DNA of 64,000 nt from NCBI GenBank assembly GCA_005406025.1, contig BGZK01001189.1:1-64000 (forward strand), written 5' to 3'. Of the stretch, positions 24,602-36,087 are shown one piece after another. The number at the start of each line of letters is the position of its first letter. The first letter of the stretch is position 1. Under the pieces are notes generated by a model that was not told where the DNA came from, did no database searches, and saw only the letters and a program-made list of their open reading frames with translations. The translations under genes were made by a program, and so were the position numbers. The stretch comes from Eumeta japonica. Lineage: Eukaryota; Arthropoda; Insecta; Lepidoptera; Psychidae.

Positions 24602-24815
24602 CCAGCACATTTACATAAAATTTACATCAGTATGACATCATGTTATGTCATGATTTACGTAAAATCTAAGTCACATATGAGTCATTATTTCATACCTCCT
24701 GATTTCAAACTGTTACGTAAAACTATGACATAAATATGATGTCCATTTGACATGATTATTACTTATCTGACATCAATCTGATGTAATAATGACATCGCTA
24801 TGTCACACACATTTA
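24602..24815. mobile_element. MITE related to the 5.24-kb element at 30849-36087
   Basis: It begins CCAGCACATTTACAT and runs through GACATCATGTTATGTCATGA, TTTACGTAAAATC and AGTCACATATGAGTCAT, ending near GTCACACACATTTAG. Its reverse complement parallels the right terminus of the larger element (TGACTCATATATGAC, then CTTACGTAAATCATGATGT, then TGACGTCATTCTGA, then CACTGGG) in the same order. It is about 215 bp, has no ORF of its own, and is dense in TGACAT/ATGTCA. Boundaries are approximate. Confidence 0.5.
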
Positions 24816-24829
24816 GTATTTATTTATTT

Positions 24830-26740
24830 AATTCCCAGAAAATAGTTAAATACACATTGATAAGTATATTTAAATCCTATAGAGAAAACATGATGTTCCC
24901 TGTGCGGGAGAAATGAATAGGCATATATGATTTATTTGTCATATATGCCTATTTAACAAAAATCAACTTAATTCATATATAACTTAATTACTAATCTCAG
25001 CTATTTTAAAGTGAAAAAATAATAATGATAAGTAAGTGCTCAAAAGTATAAAGTTCCATGTGAGATGTTATACTCGACTTTAAAAAGCAAAGACAAGAAA
25101 TGGGATATGACCTTTTATAGAGATAATAATTGCTCTTGACTGAGCATTAACCATTTTTAAATATTATATTTAATTGATTAAGTTAACATAGGTGTATTCT
25201 TAAATTCATTTGGTAACATATTAAAGTATTCGATAGCTGTATATAAAGAACTACTTTGATACTTGGTCTTGGTAATTTTAGTTCCCTGTATATATGTATT
25301 TGTGTTTGGATCTACCATCGTAGTTATTATATTTATGTGCGCAAGTTTTAAAGTATTTGATCAGACTACAATAGACAAATTGTTGCTTGATGTTACATAT
25401 ATGATTGTTTTCTATTTTAATTTTTTTTTAATTCTTTTTTGGATTGTAAATAATGCCTTGATAGACTTTTTATACGCACCACCCCATGCTATTACACGGT
25501 AGTTAATAATGCTTTCGAATAATGAATGATATAGCATTTTTAGTATTCTCCGTTCCATAAAAAGACTTAGCTTGTACACGAGGAATTGGAAATACTTGAC
25601 TTTTTTAACTATCTCATTTACATGTACATCCCACTTTAAACAGCCATCAATATAGAAACCTAGATATTTACAGTAATCAACTCTTTTTATTATTACATTA
25701 CTAATACTAATTTCAGTCCCTGGTATAGAATCACTATAACATGAAAAAGTTAGATAGACAGTTTTCTCTACGTTCAACGTTAATTCATTATTTTTTAACC
25801 AATTATAGACAATTTTTAGAACTATATTCATGTCACTTTGCACATCTTCCCAATTATCTGCTGTACACCTGATTGCAGTATCATCAGCATATAAGTGATT
25901 TTTGTCTACAATGCTAAAAATATCATTAATGTATAATAAAAACAATAGGGGTCCAAGTATGGTTCCTTGAGGGACTCCAATTCTAACATTTTCAGGTTTA
26001 CTGTTTACTCCTTTATATCTTACAGCTTGAACTCTGTTATCAAGGTAATCTTTAATTAAATTATTAGCAACACCTCTTATACCATATCTCTCCAATTTGT
26101 TCAGCAATATGACATGATTAACAGTGTCGAAAGCCTTAGCTAGATCTAGGAAAGTAACAATTGTTCGTTTATCAGAGTTTAAGTTATCATATATATACTG
26201 AACAAGATCAGCATGGGCATCACCTGTGCTTTTATTTTTTAAGAAACCAAATTGCCTCTCGGATATTATATTTCATTCAGTTGTAAAATCCGTTAAAGGA
26301 ACATGTACTAGCTTCTCCAGTACTTTAGCTATGTTTGAAATCAGTGAGATAGGACGATAGTTACTTGGCTCATAGTGACTTCCATTTTTGAATATGGGTA
26401 CAATAACTGCGGATTTTAGGGCACTAGGCCAGGTTCCTTCATTCAAACAAATATTAAATATATGCTCAAGTGGCTTGCTAATATATTGAGCCAATGTTTT
26501 TAAAACTTTACTGTTAATGCTATCCGGGCCACCTGCCTTGTCTTTTAAGTTTTTAATGATCTTAAAAATTTCATCAGAATCAGTAGGTCGTAAAAATATT
26601 GATTTACAATTATTTTCCACTAAATCAGACGCCCTATCTTCACACATTTTATCAGAATTGATTCTTTTAGCCAGATTTAGACCTATGTTGCTGAAAAAGA
26701 AGTTCATTTATAAATTTTGTAAAATTAGCCTTCGGCTCGT
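24830..26740 (-). mobile_element. Jockey/CR1-type non-LTR retrotransposon relic, RT domain
   Basis: Reading leftwards on the minus strand from 26707: NFFFSNIGLNLAKRIN, then a palm/fingers RT region (KDKAGGPDSINSKVL, then IVPIFKNGSHYEPSNYRPIS). One in-frame TGA at 26275 is followed by RQFGFLKNKST and LDLAKAFDTVNH. After ATG 26107 come VPQGTILGPLLFLLYINDI and LYADDTAIRC. The YADD catalytic box is intact. After WGGAYKKSIKALFTIQKRI the frame decays, with stops and a homologous tail (LPNEFKNTP). The endonuclease half is missing (5' truncation, usual for LINEs). A 36-bp hairpin (24917-24952) lies in its 3' region. Clade between Jockey and CR1 is uncertain. Confidence 0.8.
24917..24952. repeat. Hairpin in the 3' region of the LINE relic
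   Basis: ATAGGCATATATGA and TCATATATGCCTAT are exact inverted copies separated by TTTATTTG. LINE 3' UTR stem-loops can serve as recognition elements for the RT, so this could be functional debris. It could equally be a small foldback insertion. Confidence 0.7.
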
Positions 26741-27235
26741 ATAAGTATGTAGTGAAGGTGTTTAAAGATGGTTACCTTTTTTAAGTGACTGGATGGTGAA
26801 GTGTCCTAATTTTTGAAATCTATTTCAAATTCAATATTTTTCAAATTCAAATATATCTTTATTTCATAGGTTATGAATAACACTTAAAAAACAATATTTT
26901 AAGAATTTACATTTTGCGACTTTGCCACTTTACTATTCATTTAGAAGACAGTTTTTCACCCAGAAGAATGAAAAACAACTTCTTTTCAATTTTAAATATA
27001 TTATGTAATTAAACATATATAAATCTATAACATATAGAAACAAATCCGTTTAAAATAAATCAAGCTGGTAGCTCGACTAAATATTCATAAATAGTTTAAT
27101 ACATAAAATGTTAAATTTTAACAATCATTTGCTTAATGATGATTTTGAATTCATTTAAACGTAGATTTTGTTTATTTTCAGACCTTAAGCAATTTTTAGA
27201 CTTTTTATAGTCGTCTAACATATAAACAATTTATA

Positions 27236-28560
27236 AAATAGATTCAGTTGCGATTCACTTTCCATTAAATTTTGAATCAATTTCTATTGAATTTCGATTC
27301 ATATTCAATTCGGTTTCGATTCAATCGACGATCAATTTTAATTCAATTCAAATTGAATTTAAATTATGTTTCAATTTCATTGGAATGGTATATTTGTAGA
27401 ATATCATTGTAATGGTAGATTCATAGAAAATCATTAGAAGGCTAGATTAATAGAATCTTGGACCAACGCTTGGGCTAGCGCTAAATAGATTGGTAAATTG
27501 AGAGAAAAGCAATTTTTTAAAATTTGGTACATTGTTAGATTTATAAATTTGTAGATTGGTACATTTATATATTGGTAGATTGGCAGAAATGTACTGTTAC
27601 ATTTAGATTAGTAGGTTCGGTAGATTGCTAGATTTGTACAATTTGATGGAATATTTGATTGGTAGATTTGTAAAATTTAATAAATTGGTATAATTTCTAT
27701 TACATATCGATTTAATTTCTATTTAAATTCTATTCAATTAAGATTTGGTTCAAGTCCAATTCAGTTTCATTTCAGTTTTGATTCAGAATTAATTTTTAAG
27801 ATTTGATTCAGTTTCGATTCAAATTCGATTCAGTTTCGTTTCATTTTCATTTAATTTTGAAATTAAATTGAAACTGAAAATTTCAATTGAATTTCGAGAC
27901 AATTTCGATTCAATTTCTATTCAATTTACAATTTTAATTTAATTTAAAATTGTATTTCAATTTTATTAGAGTGGTGGATTAGTAGAATATCTATAGAATG
28001 ATAGATTAGAAGAATCTTGGGTCAATGCTTAGGTCAATGCGTGAGCCAATACTTAGCCCAACGCTTAGAAAATTGGTAGATTGGGAGAAAATGTGAAAAT
28101 TTTGGTAGATTGTTGGATGTTTAAATAGGTAGATTAGTAGATTGGTGGTTTAGTAGATTTGTAGATTGGATGTTAATAAATAAGCAGACTGTTGTATTAG
28201 AAGAATTGCAAATTTTGGTAGATTTGGTATATTGGTATAATTTCGATTCAATTTCCATTTAATTTAGATTTAATTTGTATTTCATTTCGATTCAATTTCC
28301 ATTCATTTTCAATTTAATTTGTATTCCATTTCGATTCAGTTTCAATTCAATATCGATTCAATTATAATTTAGTTTCAACTCAATTTCTATTCAATTTCAA
28401 TTTAATTTCAATTTAATTGCAATTCAGTTTTAATTCAATTTCGATTCAATTTACAATCTATTTTAATTTATTTACACTGGATATATATTTTATTTTAATT
28501 TTATTGGAATGGTATATTGGCAGATTGGTAGAAATGTAGACAGTTAAATTAGGAATATAC
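27236..28560. repeat. Higher-order satellite of alternating 6/12-bp-periodic blocks
   Basis: Two kinds of degenerate short-period block alternate. Block A is built from GATTCAATTTC (27236-27375, 27700-27955, 28240-28495). Block B is built from GGTAGATT/GGTAGAAT (27385-27700, 27964-28240, 28503-28550). The A-to-B junction includes a shared unique segment: GAATCTTGGACCAACGCTTG at about 27450 and GAATCTTGGGTCAATGCTTA at about 28011. The higher-order period is therefore roughly 540-590 bp, with two full units and a partial third. No ORF. Confidence 0.7.
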
Positions 28561-28689
28561 AAAGAATTGTGTACTTATGTGTATTTCCATGTCCTTAAAT
28601 AAACTCGCTCAATATGATTAAAATTTTAAAGTTATATATTTAAGCGTAAATAAAAAATAATAACTCTGTAATAATATAATAATAATATA

Positions 28690-30846
28690 GATTCACGCGT
28701 ATTTCCCAGAAGGGTAGGTAGAGATTTAGATTTTCACCTAATACGACCTTTGCATATCTTTCCTGCTTCACTGACATTCATCAATCTTTTCATGTAAGGT
28801 CGTCGGTTTCGGGTATTTAAAATTTGGCTCTTTTTTAATATGCCATAAAAATGGTCTCAATAGGATTTTCTAGAGTGACCCTTGCCGACCTTTCCATCAC
28901 ACACATTCGCCCTATAGATTTGTTTTGTCAGTCTACTTTTATTCATCCTTCCAGATGGCCAAACCACCGTAACATATCTTTTTCTACTCTAGCCACTATA
29001 TCTTCCTTCAAACCACACCGTTCTCTAACATCACTGTTTCTACATTTATCTTTCCGAGACACTCTACACATTAGTATGTGTAGTCGACTCTGCGTAGTCG
29101 CAGAGATCGAATCTCCACCGCATTGATCCTACTTTCATTTTTCTTCTACCGTACATAGGTTTTATTACCATACATAAACATAACGATCAAAGAATCAGGA
29201 CCCCATAGCCATACACTCTTGTCGTGAAACAATTAATTATTCATAGTAGCAAGCAAAAGTCCCTCATTTTATTTCCCACATTCACTCTCCTTTCGATGTC
29301 TCTATCACATTTACCATAATTTGTAAACAGACTACTCAAGTATACAAACTCTTTCATTTGTTCTACTCTCTATCTTCTATATATATCGCATTCAGTCGTG
29401 CTTTCGCCTCTTTCAAACAATCATCAACTTAATTTTACTGACATTTACGTTCATACCTCTTTTCTTAATAAAATTATTCATTTTGATTACCATCTCCTGC
29501 AGCTGGCACGCCGACGGCGCAAGGATTACTTGGCCGTCGGCGTTCAGGAGGCATTTGACAGACAGCTTACCCATCCTTAGTCCGCACTCGTACAGATGGC
29601 AATCCACGAATAGGTTGAATAGCCACGGTGAACCTACATATCCCTGTCTAACGACCTTGCGGATATCAAACCAGTCAGTGTATGCCCCATAAATTCTAAC
29701 GCAAGCACTGAAGCCCCTATATAGAGAATACAGTGTCTATATCAAATCGCTAATCACACTATACATGTTTAGGGTTCTCCATAGATCATTTCTTTTTACT
29801 CTATCATAAGCTTTTTATCTATGAAAATGCAGAATTTGTATATCCCAGTTCTTGTTTTCAATCTCGTTCACAACTCTTTCAATAATAATTTTCGCATATT
29901 ATTTGCCTACGACGCTGAAGAGGCTTGTAGGGCGGTAATTTATGTAAGCCTTTAGTGAGCCTTTTTCTTTGTAGAGAGGTACAATGATTGCTTTACCTCT
30001 CATTAGGTAAGCTATGGCTTTTCCACCATTTATCAAAAATCTGGTACAGCAAGCTTGCCACTATACCCCCAATACCCCTTAACATGTCTTACGATACCCT
30101 ATCTTATCCGGTAGCTCTTAATTTTCATATGTTTTATGGCTTTCATAATTCCATGCCTAGTAATTTAACTTCTATTTTCATCGTCAATCATATATTCAGT
30201 TGCGGTAACACTATCATCTATAACTATATCCTCACAAGTAAAAATTCTTTCGAAATAATTCTCCCAGCGCTCTTTCACATGATTTTCCTCGTTCAGTAAA
30301 TATCCATCATCGTCTCTTATAACATGTATACACGATGTCTCGCAATCATTTCAGGCTTTTTTCACCACATTTCAAAACAGTTTTTGGTTTGCCCGAAAAT
30401 TATCTGAGAATCTCCTGTCACAGGATTCTTTTATTACATTTTATTTTCTTTTCACGCATTCTTTAGTTTTTATTTTTGCATCTTTATATGTACTTACAAC
30501 ATCTTTTAGCTTATTTTTCAAAATGTCCTTTCATTGCACTCTGTGCTTGGCTTTTGCAGACAGTGAATCCAGCTATGATTTCTTCTTTTCACTGACTACA
30601 CTACTTTCCTTACTTTGAAATTCCAGCATTCATTATCTTTCTTACTAACATCTGTTATCTTATTCACCCCACATACCTTTTTTGCTTCATCTACTAATAC
30701 AGATTTCATCATATTCCACAATTTGTCAAGTTTTAGACATTGATACCGTTTGATTTCACCCGAACTATCTTTCAATCGCTCTATATATTCACCTTTTACA
30801 TTCTAATCTTGAAGTTTACCCAGAACGTCTTAATAACGTTAATGCC
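28690..30846 (-). mobile_element. RTE-type retrotransposon copy 2, RT and 3' part
   Basis: The minus strand matches copy 1 (6140-9050) over the RT and C-terminal regions. It ends at 28690 with the complement of the copy-1 tail (CCCAGAAGGGTAGG against TACCCTTCTGG). The RT active site again reads LNADGQVILAPSA (about 29505-29545). A 63-bp stretch around it is identical to copy 1, although flanking sequence has diverged. The ORF is broken by many stops. The element is interrupted at 30847 by the insertion ending at 36087 and continues beyond it. Confidence 0.8.
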
Positions 30847-30848
30847 AT

Positions 30849-31260
30849 CCCAGTGAACACATGACATCCATATGACGTCACAGATAGGTCATATAGAGGT
30901 CATAAAGTTTTTATGTAGATATGACATAATAATGACTTTATTGATGACTTTCATTTGACGTCATAGAGTATGACATCATTATGACATAGAACTGACTTAA
31001 AATTTGACTTTTATGTGACGTCAAAATTGTGACATAAATATTACGTCCTATTCCTATCATACTGTGATGTCACATCAAAGTCATGAATTTATATATTATT
31101 TACGTAAGAAATAAACCATACAATGACGTAAATTACAAGTCATACTCTGACATAAATGTGATATAATCATACCGTCATACTTCAGCATCAGATTTGGGTC
31201 ATTTTCTTACGTACGACTGACACAATATTAATGTCATGACAGTATGAAAATAAACGGTTT
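30849..31260. repeat. Left subterminal palindrome array of the 5.24-kb element
   Basis: Contains TGACGTCA at 30873-30880, 30956-30963 and 31016-31023, TTACGTAA at 31100-31107, and many ATGACAT/ATGTCA variants. It mirrors the right-end array, as expected for transposase-binding subterminal repeats. Confidence 0.75.
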
Positions 31261-31492
31261 TCGACTTTGATGTCTGAATTTTACTTTTACCGCAAATCAT
31301 CTTTAATTCACACATGGAACATGTTTTTAGCTTTTAAAAGATCAGGGTTATTATAAAAAAAGGTACAAACTAATTCAAAATTAATTATTGTATTGTAATA
31401 ATGGTACAGTAACAAAATGATCACTATTTACAGATGAAAAATATAAACATTTTGATTTTACAAGATCTGTTGTAACTGTTTTAAATGTTGGA

Positions 31493-31536
31493 TTTTTTGA
31501 GTTCCTTATAATATATATTATAAGGAACTCAAAAAA
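31493..31536. repeat. Perfect 44-bp palindrome
   Basis: Every base from 31493 to 31536 pairs about the centre between 31514 and 31515. The arm is T6, GAGTTCCTTATAATAT and so on. A (TA)n microsatellite follows at about 31554-31607. Inside the 5.24-kb element. Confidence 0.95.
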
Positions 31537-31550
31537 ATTTATTTTTATTT

Positions 31551-31553
<3 letters not shown>

Positions 31554-31607
<54 letters not shown>
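31554..31607. repeat. (TA)n microsatellite
   Basis: An uninterrupted run of about 27 TA dinucleotides directly downstream of the 44-bp palindrome. Confidence 0.95.
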
Positions 31608-31610
<3 letters not shown>

Positions 31611-32054
31611 AAATCTTATATTAAATTTCTGCTTATTATACTTGCAATACTAATAAGTTTTCTTTTATTATTTTTCAATGTGTCAATTATCTTAACCAAC
31701 AGACATAAAAATTTTAAGAATTTTGCTAATAATTAAATAAATTCCACCTACAATAAAGATATGCCAATTCAAATTTAATATATCCACACGGCGTGGGTCT
31801 CACGTTTATAAACAATTCAAGTGGCGGTATACCTCGTGGCTTATTATTTATTTGCAAACCGTTATATGAAAAAAATATTTGGAATCGAAAACTAATTAAT
31901 TTTAAAAGAAAATACTTGAAAGATGAGTAAAACGTAAGTATATTTATACTGATACATAACGATTATCAATAACAATTACAATAATAAAAACTAACCTAAA
32001 ATTTTGATGTTTAAAAATATTAATTCATTTTATTTTTAGGGGTAAAAAACAGTG

Positions 32055-34669
32055 AAAGATTATGCTGTAGTTCAATTTATAGAATCTGAACTATACTCTG
32101 AAATCCCTTCAAACTGGCTGTTGTATGACAGCTTTGCTGTCAAAGATAAAACTTCATGTCGGTGGCCAGGGCGGAAAGAAAAGAATTTCACCCAGAAAAT
32201 AAAAATCGAGTTGACCCTCTAAAGATTGGCCTATTCGCGCAGTTAACGTGATAAGATTTTGTGGTAATTATAAATATTTTTAATGATACTCGAATTATCA
32301 GATATTTACATGCATATTTTTTTTTTATTTTCCACTGACAAAACACGTCAGATTTCTACTAACCTTCCTGTTAATTATTAAACCTTGTAATCTATTTATT
32401 AATATTAAAAATAACATATTTAAATTAAATTGATTTCTTAAAATTTCTTATAATCTCGAAAATGCTTTGCTTGAAAAATACTCTAGTTTTTTAAAATCAT
32501 ATTCTTTTTAATTAGCTTATTTTAAAGATGTCTATAGATTATTAATCATTAATTAATCAAATTTGAAATAAGCTTGAAACAAATATATCTATATATTATT
32601 TATAATAATTGTAGAGACCCTAGAATCAGCAAGAAAAGCAGCAGACGATTCTCAATACTCATCGACAGCAGAAATGGTTGGGCGAGGATATAGAAGTAGA
32701 AAAATAAGCTCTCCTGTTCGCTGTGCTTTGAATCTCAAGAAGAAACCAAATATCATCTCGAGATCTGATGATGACTCGTTCGAAGGTGATCAAGGTATAA
32801 ATTAATCTATTCAATACGTAGTATTTTTTACTTAAAAATGATATTTTTTACTTTTAATTTAACAAATTGATAAAATGAGATGACATTTGTAAAATTATTG
32901 GCAATCAATATTACAATAGCAAGATATTTTTTCAACTAAAAATGTTGTACATAATAACTTGCACGAAAATTTGTTATAAACGAAATTTCAGTTGTATTTT
33001 TTAGTTCCTGCACTGCCAAGTTTTCCTCGCAATTCAACAAGACACGACACACATAAAAAAAATAAATGTCAAGGCTCTGATTCGGTGGAGTCAAGAGAAG
33101 GTCTCAGTGAAGCTGATAGCTCGGATGATTCTGTTAACGAAACTTTAGCTCGAGCCAGAGCTCTTCTTAATGATAATAACTTTAATAAAGACACATCAGG
33201 GGAAACAGCTGCAGGAAGTCAGAATGATGACAGTATTACAGAGAACAATCGCAATTGGAATACTGTTGAAAGTAATATGATTGCTTAAATATTTATGATA
33301 TTATTGAAAGTGAATGAATAATAATTAAATTAGTGAAACTGTTTTATTATATGAAATGTTAACGGTATAATTATTTTTATGATTTCAGAAAAATTAGATT
33401 GCTGTCTTCGTTTGTTGAGAAAGTTAGTGGTAGATGTTACGGATTTAAAGCAAAGAAGCGTTTCTAATAATGGTAATTCAAGAGTAAATTCTGCTATTTC
33501 TGAAGAAGTGGATACATATTTGAAACTTAATACCAGAGATGCAGTGATTGCTTTTGAAGAAAAGTTGGCGACATCAACTGCATTTGAAAATGAATTTGTA
33601 AGTGATAATTTTATTTGATGAAGTAAAAAATTGTAATCTTGACGTTTAGAATATTTTCATACATTTGCAGCACTATTTATATTTCACATTGTTTTGCAGC
33701 ACATGTGCACTTATTTTTTAAACTTGAACAAAATTAAATTTATTTGAAGTCAAGCATTTGAGAAAAACTCATTTAAAATATTTATTGTTTTTTTATTACA
33801 TTATTAAATTACTTAAATCAATAAAAGTACTGACTGCTGCAAGACAATAATCTAATTGTATGAATTTTAAGAAAAAATACATCTTTTAATTGAAAGATTA
33901 AGCGAGGAATTGAAAGAATTGATCAACAAAATTTTAAGTATTTATTTTATAGTCAAAATAGATATTTCTGCAATTCTAACTCTGTTAGTATTAATTTATA
34001 TCGTGATCATTAATAAGTGTTTTGTGCAATATACTTTGTAATATTTCAAAATCTCATGGTACTAAAATTACCAGATACTAGAAAGTTGTTTGTATTAATA
34101 GAAAAAATAATTAGAAAAGTTCGATTTACCAAAATTGATCAAAAATATTTTGATCAGTTCATTTAGCAAAAGATTTCTGAAATATTTTTTTCAAGTGATG
34201 TTCAACTAAGTACAGGAAATTGACATATTTCTGTTGATATATTAACTCCTTTTTCATTTATCTATCACTTCATTTTAATGACATTACCATCTATTAAATT
34301 TTCATCTAGACTCGAAAGTCAAGCAAGTTGGAGGATCCAATGGAAAAGATTTTACTGAAAGAGCGTTAGCTTTACTTTTACTGACAATTTTGCTAAGGAT
34401 AATACTTGGGAAGGAAAAATTACCAAGTACAAAGTAAATAATCTAAAAGTAGTGGCGATTTGTGAAAGTAAGGAATGATTTTTTGATAAATTTAAATTAC
34501 AAAGCATTAATTATTGCTTTTCAATATTTACTATTACTAACACAATATTTTTTTAGAAATTGTTTTTGACAAATATCCATCATTTGATAAGAATGAATTT
34601 AGTAAAGCTGGTACCAATTGGTTCAGACTTGGAAATCAAAGAGCGGGAAGCCAACCAAGCAAATGTTGA
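32055..34669 (+). pseudogene. DUF4806-like multi-exon gene carried by the transposon (decayed)
   Basis: I model exons at about 32055-32263 (KDYAVVQFIESELYSEIPSN, then CRWPGRKEK..., DWPIRAVNVIRFC), 32615-32794 (TLESARKAADDSQYSS, GRGYRSRKISSPV), 33005-33271 (VPALPSFPRN, acidic/serine-rich), 33389-33597 (KLDCCLRLLRKLVVDVTDLK, VIAFEEKLATSTAFENEF), about 34324-34467 (VGGSNGKDFTERAL, TDNFAKDNTWEGKITKYK) and 34557-34669 (IVFDKYPSFDKNEF, stop TGA). All introns have GT-AG ends and phases mostly match. The last three exons resemble the DUF4806 domain (EFD.FEEKL, GGSN..., then a basic tail) known from insects and cnidarians, function unknown. Frameshifts near 32215 and 34368 break it, and the first exon is unclear. 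Confidence 0.6.
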
Positions 34670-34772
34670 AAAAATGGCATCTGCGAAACTAATGCTGATG
34701 CTACTGAACGAAATAGCCCACCAGCTGGGAATTAAATTTTATTATTTGTCAAATGTGTGCTGACTTAATATC

Positions 34773-35376
34773 TAAAAGTGAGAATGGGCAATTACAGACA
34801 TCGTTATAATGGTGAATGTTTAAGTGCATTGACTGCACTAGAATCTGTAATTGCCATTTTCACTTTTGGATTTTTTATTACTATTTTGAAACAAAAATTA
34901 AACATTAAAAGATATAATTATAATTTTTAAGTTGGACTTTGCACAATCTCTTAATTAATAATTAGAGATATGTGTGCTATTCTCAATTCAAAAGTAAAAA
35001 GAGCAATGGCCAACTTTATTAAGAGTTTTATTACTAAAGTGCATTCAATGCACTAGAAACTGTAATTGTCATTTTTACTTTTGGATTTATATAGTATAAT
35101 TTGTAAACAAAAGACTAATACCTAATTATTTATAAAAGTATTATAAGTATTAAAAAAGTGAAAATGGACAATTACAAAATTTTGAAAGCAATATAAATGT
35201 TTAATAATTAATAGTGGATATTGATACTAAGAGCACAAAATCTGTAATTGTCATTTTCAGTGATAAAATTTATTTATAACTATTTTAAGTGCTATCAAAA
35301 ATTTTGATACAATTTTTCATGTTTGAAGTTGATAATAATAGCAGTAAAATCTGTAATTGTCATTTTCAGTTTTGGA
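34773..35376. repeat. Tandem array of hairpin units (CAATTACAGA / TCTGTAATTG)
   Basis: Inverted arms recur: AAAAGTGAGAATGGGCAATT (from 34773) with TCTGTAATTGCCATTTTCAC (34844-34869); a decayed pair at 34989-35008 and 35058-35085; GTGAAAATGGACAATTACA (35158 on) with TCTGTAATTGTCATTTTCA (35241-35262); and a half-unit at 35350-35376. The 3' arms are nearly the same sequence each time, while the loops differ. It lies between the DUF4806 stop and the right subterminal array. Confidence 0.7.
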
Positions 35377-35659
35377 ATTTTATCTAGAGGTCATAAAATT
35401 ACTGAGATTGCAATATTATTCTTTAATTCAAGTTTCGTATGTTTATTTAAACTCAAAGAATAAATATTATTTTTTTCAACCTAATTATCAAAAGCGCATT
35501 TGTGACTAAAAATAAGAATAAATAAATTTTATTTTGAATCAAAATGAGGTTTGATTTTTAACTCATATTTATAAACTTCTTGTTGCAAGTAAATTTCCTA
35601 ATGATGTGAATAATTCTTTGTCAGGTGAAAGTCGCATTATTTTAATTATTTAAAAGCAC

Positions 35660-36087
35660 TTATCAACAATATGACAGCAAAGTTATGTCATCAAGATGTC
35701 AGGTAATAAATTATAATTACATCTGCAGTACGTCAAAATTCTGTAAGCATTCAAACGACATTTTACATCACTATTTTATGGCAAATTTATGTCACCTTGA
35801 TGTCAGCTAAGTAACAAATACGTCAGCTGGACGTCATATTTTCATAAGCATTTGGTAGCAACTTTACTTCTCTATGACATCAGAGTTATGTCAATCTGAC
35901 GTCAATTAAGTCATAGTGATGTCAATTGGAGGTCATATCAACGTCATTTATCTTACGTAAAAAATCTTACGTCAGAAAGTGGGAAATTATGATTCATATA
36001 TGACTCATATATGACTTTTATCTTACGTAAATCATGATGTAGCTGACGTCATTCTGACCTCAATATGACATAATTGTGTTCACTGGG
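35660..36087. repeat. Right subterminal palindrome array of the 5.24-kb element
   Basis: Contains TGACGTCA at 35897-35904 and 36044-36051, TTACGTAA at 35953-35960 and 36023-36030, and many GACATCA/TATGTCA variants. It ends at the GTGTTCACTGGG terminus. Confidence 0.75.

Noticed and set aside
30849..36087. CRISPR array, because of repeated short palindromes
   Set aside because: Spacing is irregular, the setting is eukaryotic, and the repeats are subterminal transposon motifs.
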